From Nonomuraea coxensis DSM 45129 (GTDB lineage Bacteria; Actinomycetota; Actinomycetes; Streptosporangiales; Streptosporangiaceae), in contig NZ_CP068985.1 in the NCBI RefSeq assembly GCF_019397265.1, positions 1,426,001 to 1,490,000 of the forward strand: a stretch of DNA of 64,000 nucleotides, read 5' to 3'. The translations under genes were made by a program, and so were the position numbers. Below, in pieces: positions 7,275-16,443 of this stretch. The notes beneath the pieces were generated by a model. That model saw nothing but the letters and a program-made list of their open reading frames with translations, did no database searches and had not been told where the DNA came from. How positions within the stretch are numbered: position 1 is the stretch's first letter; every line of letters begins with the position of its first letter.

Positions 7275-9926
7275 GTGAGTCCGGTCGACATCCGCATAGA
7301 GCGTGGCAGACCGCCGCTTGAGCCGCCGCCGCCGCGCCCCCGCGCCTCGTGGCACCTGCGGGCGAACGCGGTCGTCGTCGGCTGGCTCGCCCTCACCGTC
7401 GTGGCGGCGCTCGCCGGCGACGTGCTGCCGGCGCCCCGCTGGCTGCTGATCCACGTCTTCCTGCTGGGCGCGATCAGCACCGCCATCCTCATCTGGAGCG
7501 AGCACTTCACGGTGGCGCTGCTGCGCGCCCGCACCCCGTCGCGCCGCGGCACCCTCGCCAGGCTGGGCCTGCTCAACGCGGGCACGGTCGCGGTGCTGGC
7601 CGGGGTGTCGGCGGGGCCGTGGCAGGTGGCCGCGGCCGGCGCGGCGCTGGTGGCGGGGGTGGTGCTGTGGCACGCCGCCGTGCTCGTCAGGCTGGTACGG
7701 CAGGCGCTGCCCGGCCGCTTCGGCCACGTCATCGGCTGGTACGTGGCCGCGTCCGCGGCGCTCGCCGCCGGCGGCGTCCTCGGCGGCCTGTTGACCGCGG
7801 ACGTCGGGCACGGGGCGGCGCACGAACGGATGCAGGCCGCGCACGCCGTGGTGAACCTGTTCGGCTGGGTCGGGCTGACCGTGCTCGGCACGCTGTTCAC
7901 GCTCTGGCCCACGGTGCTGCGCACGCGCATGGCCGACGGGACGCGGCGGTCCTCGCGCGTGGGGCTGCTGCTGGCCGCTCCCGGGCTGGCGGTCGCGACG
8001 GCCGGGCTGCTGGCCGGCTGGCGGTGGGTCGCGCCGGCCGGGCTGGTGGCGTACGCGGCGGGGGCGCTGGCGGTGCTCGTGCCGCTGGTGGACGCGCTGC
8101 GGCGCAGGCGGCCGCACACCGGGGCCGCCTGGATGCTGGGCGCGGCCATCGGCTGGTTCGAGGTGGCTCTGGCGGCGACCGCGGTGGTCGTCGCCACCCG
8201 GCCGGCGGCCGGGGTCGCCGCGGCGCTGGAGCCGCTGCTGCCGCTGGTGCTCGTCGGGTTCGTCGCCCAGGTGCTGTTCGGCTCGCTGCTGCATCTGCTG
8301 CCCGCGGTGCTGGGCGGCGGGCCGGCCCGGTTCAAGGAGAACGCGGCGCTGCTGGAGCGCGGCTGGCCGGCCCGGCTGGCGGCGCTCAACGTCGGTGTGC
8401 CGCTGCTGGTCCTGCCGGTGCCGCGGCCGGTGGTGCTGCTGGGCTGGGCGCTCGTGCTGGGCTCGGCCATGGCGTTCGTCGCCCTCGCCGTCACCGCCCT
8501 GACCCGCGCCCGCCCCGCCCGGCCGGCGCAGGACGCGGCGGCGGACGGCGGGAAGGATCCGGCGGCGGGCGCCGGGGGCCGGCGGCGGTCGTTGCCGGCC
8601 GTGGCCGGGGTCGCCGCCGGCTGCCTGCTGACGGCCGCGGCGGTCGTCGTCGCCACGACCGGCGGCTCAGGCCCGGCCACGGTGACCGCGACCGGCTCCC
8701 GGACGATCGAGGTGACGCTGTCCGGGATGAGCGTCCGCCCGGGGGTGATCGAGGCGCCCCTGGGCACGGTCCTGACGCTGCGGGTCACCAACGCCGACGC
8801 CCAGCGCCACGACCTGCGCCTGGAGACCGGCGAACGCACCCCGGCGCTCGCCCCCGGCCAGAGCGCGACGCTGACGCTGGCGCCCCTGAGCGGGGCCGTG
8901 GACGGCTGGTGCACGGTGGCCGGGCATCGGGCGGCGGGCATGACCATGCGGATCGTCCCCACAGGAACAGGCGCGGGAACGGGCGCGGGAACGGGCGCGG
9001 CCGCCGCCGGTCACACCGCGCACTCCGCCACCCAACCAGCCGGGCCCTCCCGCCTCGACCTCGCCGCCCCCATGTCGCCGGGATGGAAGCCGTACGACGC
9101 GACCCTGCGGCCCGCGCCCGGCGGCACCGAGCACCACGTCGAGATCCGCGCGGACGACACCGCCGTCCAGGAGGTCGCGCCGGGGGTGCGGCAGCGCGTG
9201 TGGACGTTCAACGGGACCATGCCGGGGCCGGTGCTGCGCGGCAAGGTCGGCGACGTGTTCGTCGTGACGTTCGTCAACGGCGGCACGATGGGCCACGGCA
9301 TCGACTTCCACGCCGGGGCGAACGCGCCGGACGGCGTGATGCGGACGATCCAGCCGGGTGAGCGGCTGACGTACCGGTTCCGCGCGGAGTTCGCCGGGGC
9401 CTGGCTGTACCATTGCTCGACCATGCCCATGACCCAGCACATCGCCAACGGCATGTACGGCGCGGTCGTCATCGACCCGCCCGGCCTGCCGCCGGTGGAC
9501 CGCGAATACCTCCTGGTGCAGGGCGAGCTCTACCTCGGCGAGCCCGGCAGCGAGGCCCAGGTCGCCAAGATGCGGGCGGGCGAGCCGGACGGCTGGATGT
9601 TCAACGGCACCGCCGCGGGCTACGACCACGCCCCGCTGCGCGCCGAGGCCGGTGAGCGGGTGCGCCTGTGGGCCGTGGCCGCCGGGCCCAGCTCGGGCAC
9701 GGCGCTGCACGTGGTCGGAGCGCCGTTCGACACGGTCTACAAGGAGGGCGCGTACGCGCTGAGAACAGGCGACCCGGGCGGGGCCCAGGTGCTCGACCTG
9801 GCTCCGGCCCAGGGCGGCTTCGCCGAGCTGGTCTTCCCCGAGCCGGGCCGGTACCCGGTGGTGGACCACACGATGCGCCAGGCCGAGGCGGGCGCGCACG
9901 GGATGTTCGAGGTGAGCGCGCCATGA
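7275..9926 (+). CDS. nirK: Membrane-anchored copper nitrite reductase (membrane domain + cupredoxin + NirK)
   Basis: An 883-residue, three-part protein. Residues 1 to about 420 hold about ten hydrophobic helices. Residues of about 475-560 form a cupredoxin-like module with possible copper ligands (RHDLRLE, then WCTVAGHRAAGM). Residues from about 600 to the end are a two-domain copper nitrite reductase. In that part H674 and H679 with D677 (HGIDFH), H713-C714, H722, M727 and the distal H812 (ALHVVG) supply type 1 and type 2 copper ligands and the catalytic Asp. It should reduce nitrite to NO on the outer face of the membrane. The N-terminal module may bring electrons from quinol, and the cupredoxin may pass them to the type 1 site; both are inferences. 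The GTG start at 7275 follows GAGAGG. A downstream CopD-like gene overlaps by ATGA. Confidence 0.85.
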   Translation: MSPVDIRIERGRPPLEPPPPRPRASWHLRANAVVVGWLALTVVAALAGDVLPAPRWLLIHVFLLGAISTAILIWSEHFTVALLRARTPSRRGTLARLGLLNAGTVAVLAGVSAGPWQVAAAGAALVAGVVLWHAAVLVRLVRQALPGRFGHVIGWYVAASAALAAGGVLGGLLTADVGHGAAHERMQAAHAVVNLFGWVGLTVLGTLFTLWPTVLRTRMADGTRRSSRVGLLLAAPGLAVATAGLLAGWRWVAPAGLVAYAAGALAVLVPLVDALRRRRPHTGAAWMLGAAIGWFEVALAATAVVVATRPAAGVAAALEPLLPLVLVGFVAQVLFGSLLHLLPAVLGGGPARFKENAALLERGWPARLAALNVGVPLLVLPVPRPVVLLGWALVLGSAMAFVALAVTALTRARPARPAQDAAADGGKDPAAGAGGRRRSLPAVAGVAAGCLLTAAAVVVATTGGSGPATVTATGSRTIEVTLSGMSVRPGVIEAPLGTVLTLRVTNADAQRHDLRLETGERTPALAPGQSATLTLAPLSGAVDGWCTVAGHRAAGMTMRIVPTGTGAGTGAGTGAAAAGHTAHSATQPAGPSRLDLAAPMSPGWKPYDATLRPAPGGTEHHVEIRADDTAVQEVAPGVRQRVWTFNGTMPGPVLRGKVGDVFVVTFVNGGTMGHGIDFHAGANAPDGVMRTIQPGERLTYRFRAEFAGAWLYHCSTMPMTQHIANGMYGAVVIDPPGLPPVDREYLLVQGELYLGEPGSEAQVAKMRAGEPDGWMFNGTAAGYDHAPLRAEAGERVRLWAVAAGPSSGTALHVVGAPFDTVYKEGAYALRTGDPGGAQVLDLAPAQGGFAELVFPEPGRYPVVDHTMRQAEAGAHGMFEVSAP

Positions 9927-10360
9927 CGTGGTGGTCGGTGGTGCGGTTCCTGCACGTGCTGGGCGCGGCGCTGTGGGTCGGCGGCCAGCTCGCGGTGTCG
10001 CTGGTGCTGCTGCCCCTGGCCCGGCGGCTGCTGGACGAGCATCGGCGTGGCCAGGTGCTGAGCGCCGTGGGCCGCCGGTTCGGCCTGCTCACGGCCGCGG
10101 TGTTCCTGCCCGTGCAGCTCGCCACCGGGGTGGCCATCGCCTGGCACAAGGGCGTCACGTGGGCCTCGCTCGCCGAGCCGGGCTACGGGCGCATCCTGGC
10201 GGCCAAGCTGGTGCTGTTCTGCGCCGTCATGGCCGCCGCCGCGGCGCACGGCTGGCTGACCGGGTCGGGCCGGCCGAGGCTGGCCCGGGTGATGGCGGTC
10301 ACGTCGCTGGTGGGCTCGCTCGGCGTCGTGCTGCTCGCCACAGCCCTGCCCGCCACCTGA
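9923..10360 (+). CDS. CopD-like small membrane protein
   Basis: A 145-residue protein with four predicted helices (for example VVRFLHVLGAALWVGGQLAVSLVLLPLA and ILAAKLVLFCAVMAAAAAHGWL). FLHVLGAALWVGG resembles the first helix of CopD/DUF2269-type proteins, where His may bind heme or copper. ATG at 9923 overlaps the nirK stop, so it is probably cotranslated and may help load copper or carry electrons to the nitrite reductase. That role is inference. The stop codon lies inside a tandem 15-bp repeat. Confidence 0.65.
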   Translation: MTWWSVVRFLHVLGAALWVGGQLAVSLVLLPLARRLLDEHRRGQVLSAVGRRFGLLTAAVFLPVQLATGVAIAWHKGVTWASLAEPGYGRILAAKLVLFCAVMAAAAAHGWLTGSGRPRLARVMAVTSLVGSLGVVLLATALPAT

Positions 10361-10423
10361 GGGCCCGCCACCCGAGGGCCCGCCACCTGAGGGCCCGCCA
10401 CCCGAGGACCCGCCACCCGAGGG
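10349..10423 (+). repeat. 15-bp tandem repeat, five units
   Basis: Five consecutive units of CCCGCCACCYGAGGR (10349-10363, 10364-10378, 10379-10393, 10394-10408, 10409-10423), then a degenerate CCCATCGG. The array begins in the last codons of the CopD-like gene, covers its stop at 10358-10360, and ends 19 bases before the DosR-like operator of narG. The units are nearly identical, as in a minisatellite that can change copy number. Confidence 0.9.
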
Positions 10424-10441
10424 CCCATCGGCACCACAGGT

Positions 10442-10455
10442 GGGACTTTGGTCCC
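10442..10455. promoter_or_regulatory. DosR/DevR-like palindromic operator upstream of narG
   Basis: GGGACTTTGGTCCC, with the following TGAC also identical to the site at 4765. It is 72 bases before the narG ATG. It links the narGHJI operon with the radical SAM-narK-nirK operon in one presumed hypoxia/NO response. Confidence 0.7.
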
Positions 10456-10526
10456 TGACCGACATGGTGCCTATGCCGGAAGTCTGTCCTCGTGACCCTT
10501 GTGATCCCTGTGGCGAAGAAGGTTCC

Positions 10527-13500
10527 ATGACCGACATCGACGCGGTACCCGGCATGGGACCGCTGCTGGCCGCCCGTGCGTTCTTCACCAGGTCGGAGGT
10601 GTCGGCCGACGGCCGGACCCTGCACCAGGTCGATCCGAGCGGCTGGGACCGCTTCTACCGGGACCGGTGGGCGCACGACAAGGTGGTGCGCTCGACGCAC
10701 GGCGTGAACTGCACGGGTTCGTGCTCGTGGCAGGTGTTCGTCAAGGACGGGCTCATCACGTGGGAGCACCAGGCGACCGACTACCCGTCCGTGGGGCCGG
10801 AGTCGCCCGAGTACGAGCCGCGCGGCTGCCCGCGCGGCGCGTCGTTCTCCTGGTACACCTACTCGCCGTCGCGGGTGCGGTACCCGTACGTGCGCGGGGT
10901 GCTGCTGGAGGCGTGGCGGGAGGCCAGGTCCAGGCTGGGCGACCCGGTGCTGGCGTGGGCGGAGCTGACCGGCGACCCGGAGCGGTCGCGGGCGTACAAG
11001 CGGGCCCGCGGCAAGGGCGGGTTCGTCCGCGCCGAGTGGGACGAGGTCCTGGAGCTGATGGCCGCCGCGCACGTGCACACGGTCAAGGAGTACGGCCCGG
11101 ACCGGGTGGTGGGCTTCTCGCCCATCCCGGCGATGTCGATGGCGTCGTTCGCGGCGGGGACCCGGTTCCTGTCCATGATCGGCGGCACGCTGCTGTCGTT
11201 CTACGACTGGTACGCCGACCTGCCTATCGCCTCGCCGCAGGTGTGGGGCGACCAGACGGACGTGCCCGAGGCGGCCGACTGGTGGAACTCCCGCTACCTC
11301 ATCATGTGGGGCTCCAACATCCCGGTCACCCGCACCCCGGACGCCCACTTCATGACCGAGGCCCGCTACCAGGGCACCAAGGTGGTGGCCGTCAGCCCCG
11401 ACTACGCCGACAACGTCAAGTTCGCCGACGACTGGCTCGCGCCGCATCCGGGCACGGACGGCGCGCTGGCGATGGCGATGGGGCACGTGGTGCTGACGGA
11501 GTTCTTCCGCGAGCGGCAGGTCCCCTACTTCACCGACTACGTACGCAAGTACACCGACCTGCCGTTCCTGGTGACGCTGGAGCCGCGCGGCGACGCCTAC
11601 GTGCCGCGCCGCTTCCTGACCGCCGCCGACCTGGCTGAAGACGCCGGCGAGAACGCCGCGTTCAAGACCGTCTTCCTGGACGAGGAGACGGGCGAGCCGA
11701 CGATCCCGAACGGCTCGCTCGGCTTCCGCTGGGGCGAGCAGGGCGAGGGCCGCTGGAACCTCGACCTGGACGGCGCCACCCCCGCGCTGAGCCTGCTCGG
11801 CCGCGCCGGCCGCGCCGTCGAGATCGACCTGCCGCGCTTCGACGAGGGCGCCACCGAGGGCGGCTCGGTCATGCGCCGCGGCGTGCCCGTGACCGAGGTG
11901 GGCGGCAAGCTCGTCACCACCGTGTTCGACCTGCTCATGGCCCAGTACGGCGTGCCGCGCGGCGACCTGCCCGGCGAGTGGCCGCAGGGCTACGAGGACG
12001 CGGCGCAGCCGTACACGCCGGCCTGGGCGGAGGAGATCACCTCGGTCCCCGCGGCGACGATCGCCAGGATCGGCCGCGAGTTCGCCCGCAACGCCGAGGT
12101 CACCGAGGGCCGGTCGATGATCGCGATGGGCGCGGGCACCAACCACTGGTTCCACTCCGACCAGATCTACCGGGCCTTCCTGACGCTGGTGCTGCTGACC
12201 GGCTGCCAGGGCGTCAACGGCGGCGGCTGGGGCCACTACGTCGGCCAGGAGAAGGTCCGCCCGATCACCGGCTTCCAGCACCTGGCCTTCGCCTTCGACT
12301 GGCAGCGGCCGACCCGGCACATGGCGGGGACGGCGTTCTGGTACCTCGCCACCGACCAGTGGCGCTACGAGCAGATCCAGGCCGACGAGCTGTCCAGCCC
12401 GCTCGGTGACGGCCTGTTCGCGGGGCGGTCGTTCGCCGACTGCAACGCCCAGGCGGCCCGGCTGGGCTGGCTGCCGTCGCACCCGACGTTCGACAGGAAC
12501 CCGCTCACGCTCGCCGACGAGGCCGCCGCGAAGGGCGTCGGCGTGGCCGAGCACGTGGTGGACGAGCTGAAGTCCGGCCGGCTGCGGTTCGCGGCCGAGG
12601 ACCCCGGCGACCCGGCGAACTTCCCGCGGGTGCTCACCGTCTGGCGGGCCAACCTGCTGGGCTCGTCCGGCAAGGGCAACGAGTACTTCCTGCGGCACCT
12701 GCTCGGCGCCGATGCCGAGACCCGCAACCAGGAAGGCGTCCATCCCACCGAGGTGACCTGGCGGGAGGAGGCCACGGAGGGCAAGCTCGACCTGCTGACC
12801 ACGATCGACTTCCGGATGACGTCCACGGCGCTGTTCGCCGACGTCGTGCTGCCGGCCGCCACCTGGTACGAGAAGCACGACCTGTCCTCGACCGACATGC
12901 ACCCGTTCGTGCATGCCTTCAACCCGGCCATCGCCCCGCCGTGGCAGACCCGCGCCGACTACGACGTCTTCCTCGGTCTCGCCGACGCCTTCTCCGAGCT
13001 GGCCGCCCGCCACCTCGGGAAGCGGACCGACGTCCTCGCCGTCCCGCTCGCCCACGACACGCCGGACGAGCTGGCTCAGCCCGGCGGGCGCGTACGCGAC
13101 TGGAAGCACGGCGAGTGCGAGCCGATCCCCGGGAAGACCATGCCGAAGATCGTCGCGATCGAGCGCGACTACGGCGCGATCGGCGAGCGGATGCGCGGCA
13201 TCGGGCCGCTCTTCGCCGACTTGGGCCTGACCACCAAGGGCGTCACCTACCGGGTCGGGCCCGAGCTGGACGACCTGCTCGCCAGGAACGGGGCGACCCC
13301 CGAGGGCCGCGTCTCCCTGGCCACGGCCGACCGCATGTGCGAGGCCATCCTCGCGCTGTCCGGCACCACCAACGGCCGGCTGTCCACGCAGGGCTTCGAG
13401 ACGCTGGAGCGGCGCACCGGCACCCGGCTCGCCGACCTGGCCGCCGAGCACGAGGGCAAGCGGATCACGTTCGCCGACACCCGGTCCAGGCCGCAGCCCG

Positions 13501-14183
13501 TCATCACCTCGCCCGAATGGTCCGGGTCGGAGACCGGCGGACGCCGCTACTCCGCCTTCGTCATCAACGTCGAACGCGACAAACCCTGGCACACGCTGAC
13601 CGGCCGCCAGCAGTTCTTCCTCGACCACGACTGGATGATCGAGCTGGGGGAGCAGCTGCCCGCCTACCGGCCGCCGCTCAACATGCGCCGCCACTACGGC
13701 GAGCAGGGCGACGGCCAGGACGGGGCCGAGGTCACCGTGCGCTACCTGACGCCCCACTCGAAGTGGTCCATCCACTCGGAGTACCAGGACAACGCCTACA
13801 TGCTGGCGCTGTCACGTGGCGGGCCGACGATCTGGATGAGCGTCGAGGACGCCGCCAGGATCGGGGTGGCCGACAACGACTGGATCGAGGCGTACAACCG
13901 CAACGGCGTGGTCGTGGCGCGGGCCGTCGTCTCGCACCGCATGCCCGCCGGGACCGTGTACATGTACCACGCCAAGGACCGCAACGTGAACGTCCCGCTG
14001 ACGGAGAAGTCGGGCCGGCGCGGCGGCGTGCACAACTCCCTCACCCGGCTGCTGCTCAAGCCCAGCCACCTCATCGGCGGGTACGCGCAGTTCACCTACG
14101 CCTTCAACTACTACGGGCCCACCGGCAACCAGCGTGACGAGATCACGGTGATCCGCCGCCGGGGCCAGGAGGTGACGTACTGA
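10527..14183 (+). CDS. narG: Respiratory nitrate reductase alpha subunit NarG
   Basis: A 1218-residue molybdenum enzyme subunit that reduces nitrate to nitrite with electrons from NarH. The N-terminal Fe-S site is H58-x3-C62-x3-C66-x34-C101 (THGVNCTGSC...RGCPRG), the NarG pattern with His as first ligand. The Mo-ligand region reads YDWYADLPIASPQVWGDQTD, with the Asp in place. The length is normal for NarG. The start at 10527 (MTDIDAVPGMG) follows GAAGAAGG; the frame is open further upstream, but no better start is seen. No twin-Arg signal is visible, as for other cytoplasm-facing NarG. It is the first gene of narGHJI, under a DosR-like box. Confidence 0.97.
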   Translation: MTDIDAVPGMGPLLAARAFFTRSEVSADGRTLHQVDPSGWDRFYRDRWAHDKVVRSTHGVNCTGSCSWQVFVKDGLITWEHQATDYPSVGPESPEYEPRGCPRGASFSWYTYSPSRVRYPYVRGVLLEAWREARSRLGDPVLAWAELTGDPERSRAYKRARGKGGFVRAEWDEVLELMAAAHVHTVKEYGPDRVVGFSPIPAMSMASFAAGTRFLSMIGGTLLSFYDWYADLPIASPQVWGDQTDVPEAADWWNSRYLIMWGSNIPVTRTPDAHFMTEARYQGTKVVAVSPDYADNVKFADDWLAPHPGTDGALAMAMGHVVLTEFFRERQVPYFTDYVRKYTDLPFLVTLEPRGDAYVPRRFLTAADLAEDAGENAAFKTVFLDEETGEPTIPNGSLGFRWGEQGEGRWNLDLDGATPALSLLGRAGRAVEIDLPRFDEGATEGGSVMRRGVPVTEVGGKLVTTVFDLLMAQYGVPRGDLPGEWPQGYEDAAQPYTPAWAEEITSVPAATIARIGREFARNAEVTEGRSMIAMGAGTNHWFHSDQIYRAFLTLVLLTGCQGVNGGGWGHYVGQEKVRPITGFQHLAFAFDWQRPTRHMAGTAFWYLATDQWRYEQIQADELSSPLGDGLFAGRSFADCNAQAARLGWLPSHPTFDRNPLTLADEAAAKGVGVAEHVVDELKSGRLRFAAEDPGDPANFPRVLTVWRANLLGSSGKGNEYFLRHLLGADAETRNQEGVHPTEVTWREEATEGKLDLLTTIDFRMTSTALFADVVLPAATWYEKHDLSSTDMHPFVHAFNPAIAPPWQTRADYDVFLGLADAFSELAARHLGKRTDVLAVPLAHDTPDELAQPGGRVRDWKHGECEPIPGKTMPKIVAIERDYGAIGERMRGIGPLFADLGLTTKGVTYRVGPELDDLLARNGATPEGRVSLATADRMCEAILALSGTTNGRLSTQGFETLERRTGTRLADLAAEHEGKRITFADTRSRPQPVITSPEWSGSETGGRRYSAFVINVERDKPWHTLTGRQQFFLDHDWMIELGEQLPAYRPPLNMRRHYGEQGDGQDGAEVTVRYLTPHSKWSIHSEYQDNAYMLALSRGGPTIWMSVEDAARIGVADNDWIEAYNRNGVVVARAVVSHRMPAGTVYMYHAKDRNVNVPLTEKSGRRGGVHNSLTRLLLKPSHLIGGYAQFTYAFNYYGPTGNQRDEITVIRRRGQEVTY

Positions 14184-15733
14184 TGCGCGTCATGGCACAG
14201 GTGGCCATGGTCATGAACCTGGACAAGTGCATCGGCTGCCACACCTGCTCGGTCACCTGCAAGCAGACCTGGACCAACCGGGACGGCGTCGAGTACGTCT
14301 GGTTCAACAACGTCGAGACCAAGCCCGGCGTCGGCTACCCCAAGCGCTACGAGGACCAGGAGCGCTGGCGCGGCGGCTGGGAGCTCGACGGGCGCGGCCG
14401 GCTCAAGCTCCGGGCGGGCGGCCGGGTCAAGCGCCTGCTCAACCTGTTCTCCAACCCCGACCTGCCCACGCTCGACGACTACTACGAGCCGGCCACCTAC
14501 GACTACGACACCCTCATCAACGCCCCCGCAGGCCCGCACACCCCGGTCATCCGCCCCAAGTCCGCCATCACCGGCCGCGACATGGCCATCACGTGGGGCG
14601 CGAACTGGGAGGACGACCTCGGCGGCGCCCCCGAGCACGCCCCGGCCGACCCCAACCTCGCCGCCATGGCGGAGAAGGTGGCGATGGAGTTCGACAAGAC
14701 CTTCATGTTCCACCTGCCGCGCATCTGCGAGCACTGCCTCAACCCGGCCTGCGTCGCCGCCTGCCCGTCCGGCGCCATGTACAAGCGCGAGGAGGACGGC
14801 ATCGTCCTCGTCGACCAGGAACGCTGCCGCGGCTGGCGCATGTGCGTCTCGTCCTGCCCGTACAAGAAGGTGTACGTCAACCACAAGACCGGCAAGGCCG
14901 AGAAGTGCACCTTCTGCTTCCCCCGCATCGAGGCCGGCCAGCCCACCGTGTGCGCCGAGACGTGCGTCGGCCGGCTGCGCTACATCGGCCTCATCCTGTA
15001 CGACGCCGACGCGGTCCTCGACGCGGCCCGCGTCGCCGACCCCCGCGACCTGCTGGAGGCGCAGCGCCGGGTCTTCCTCGACCCCGACGACCCCGCCGTC
15101 GCCGCCGCCGCCCGCGCGTCCGGCATCAGCGAGGACTGGATCGAGGCCGCGCGGCGCTCCCCGATCTACCGGCTGGCCATGCGCTACCGGGTGGCGCTGC
15201 CGTTGCACCCGGAGTACCGCACGCTGCCCATGGTCTGGTACATCCCGCCGCTCTCGCCCGTCCTCGACGCCGTCACCGGCGTGGGCGCCGACGCCGACGA
15301 CCCCGACAACGTCTTCCACGCGATCACCGACCTGCGCATCCCGCTGGAGTACCTGGCGAGCCTGTTCTCGGCCGGCGACACCGAGGTGGTGGCCGGGGTG
15401 CTGATGAAGCTGTCGGCGATGCGCGGGTACATGCGGGCCCGCACCATCGACGGCACCGTCGCCACGGACCTGCTGGAGTCGGCCGGGATGACGGCCGCCG
15501 ACATGGAGGACATGTACCGGCTGCTCGCCATCGCCAAGTACGACGAGCGCTACGTCGTGCCCGCCGCCCACCGCGAGGACGCCGCCGCCCTGTCCGCGCA
15601 GGCCGGCGGGTGCAGCCTCGACGGCGACGGCGGGCCCGGCATGAGCGACTTCCACCCCACGGGCGTCACCGGCCGGCGCGGCGACGGCCGCCTCGGTCTG
15701 AAGCTCTTCGTCGCCAAGGGAGACCAGGCATGA
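14183..15733 (+). CDS. narH: Respiratory nitrate reductase beta subunit NarH
   Basis: A 516-residue ferredoxin-like subunit carrying electrons from NarI to NarG. Cys groups for four clusters are visible: CIGCHTCSVTC near the N-terminus, CEHCLNPACVAACP, CRGWRMCVSSCP (Trp replacing one Cys, the [3Fe-4S] site) and CTFCFPRIEAGQPTVCAETC. The start overlaps the narG stop (TGATG), showing translational coupling. Length and motif order are typical. Confidence 0.97.
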   Translation: MRVMAQVAMVMNLDKCIGCHTCSVTCKQTWTNRDGVEYVWFNNVETKPGVGYPKRYEDQERWRGGWELDGRGRLKLRAGGRVKRLLNLFSNPDLPTLDDYYEPATYDYDTLINAPAGPHTPVIRPKSAITGRDMAITWGANWEDDLGGAPEHAPADPNLAAMAEKVAMEFDKTFMFHLPRICEHCLNPACVAACPSGAMYKREEDGIVLVDQERCRGWRMCVSSCPYKKVYVNHKTGKAEKCTFCFPRIEAGQPTVCAETCVGRLRYIGLILYDADAVLDAARVADPRDLLEAQRRVFLDPDDPAVAAAARASGISEDWIEAARRSPIYRLAMRYRVALPLHPEYRTLPMVWYIPPLSPVLDAVTGVGADADDPDNVFHAITDLRIPLEYLASLFSAGDTEVVAGVLMKLSAMRGYMRARTIDGTVATDLLESAGMTAADMEDMYRLLAIAKYDERYVVPAAHREDAAALSAQAGGCSLDGDGGPGMSDFHPTGVTGRRGDGRLGLKLFVAKGDQA

Positions 15734-16443
15734 GACTCCTCGCCAGGGGGCCGCTCGCCCGGTCCGGGGCCCGCACCCGCTCCGCGCCGCCCGCCCGCGA
15801 GCCCGCCCACGAACTCTCTCCCGGCCAGCGCGCCACCCTGCTCCGGCTGGTCTCCCTCCTGCTGCAGTACCCCGACGCCGGCCTGCTCGCCGCCCGTGAC
15901 GAGCTGGCCGAGGCGGTGCGCGCCCTTCCTGAGTCGGCGGCCCGCGCGTCGCTGACCGCCTTCGTGGCCTGGTTCCGCGACCGGGAGCCGATGGAGGCGG
16001 CCCGCCACTACGTCCAGACCTTCGACCTGCGCCGCAGGTCGAGCCTCTACCTCACCTACTACCTGCACGGCGACACCCGCCGCCGCGGCATGGCCCTGCT
16101 CACGCTCAAGCAGCGTTACCGGGTCGCCGGGCTCACCCCGCCCGAGGGCGAACTGCCCGACTTCCTGCCGGTCGTCTGCGAGTTCGCCGCCCTGGCCGGC
16201 GCGGCCACCGGGGAGGCGCCGCTCCGGCAGCACCGCAAGGGCCTGGAGCTCATCCGCACCGCGCTGCGCGAGAGCGGCTCGCCGTACGCGCTCGTCCTCG
16301 ACGCGCTCTGCGGCGAGCTGCCCGGGCTGTCGGAGGCCGAGCGCGCCTCCGTCGCCGACCTCGCCCTCGCCGGGCCGCCCGCCGAGGAGGTCGGGCTGGC
16401 TCCGTACGGCCCGCCGCTCACCGAACTGGAGGTAAGGCCGTGA
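15730..16443 (+). CDS. narJ: Nitrate reductase assembly chaperone NarJ
   Basis: A 237-residue helical protein that in this family inserts the molybdenum cofactor into NarG and is not part of the final enzyme. Family-like segments are LLRLVSLLLQYPDAGLL, HYVQTFDLRRRSSLYLTYYLHGDTRRRGMAL and ELPDFLPVVCEFAALAG. About 35 residues of Arg/Pro/Ala-rich sequence precede the conserved part. ATG at 15730 overlaps the narH stop. Confidence 0.95.
   Translation: MRLLARGPLARSGARTRSAPPAREPAHELSPGQRATLLRLVSLLLQYPDAGLLAARDELAEAVRALPESAARASLTAFVAWFRDREPMEAARHYVQTFDLRRRSSLYLTYYLHGDTRRRGMALLTLKQRYRVAGLTPPEGELPDFLPVVCEFAALAGAATGEAPLRQHRKGLELIRTALRESGSPYALVLDALCGELPGLSEAERASVADLALAGPPAEEVGLAPYGPPLTELEVRP

Noticed and set aside
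6023..8962. A 979-codon open frame on the minus strand opposite narK and nirK
   Set aside because: The composition is Ser/Ala/Pro/Arg-rich shadow sequence, while both plus-strand genes carry clear motifs.
10349..10423. The 15-bp tandem repeats as a CRISPR array
   Set aside because: The units abut without spacers and no cas genes are present.
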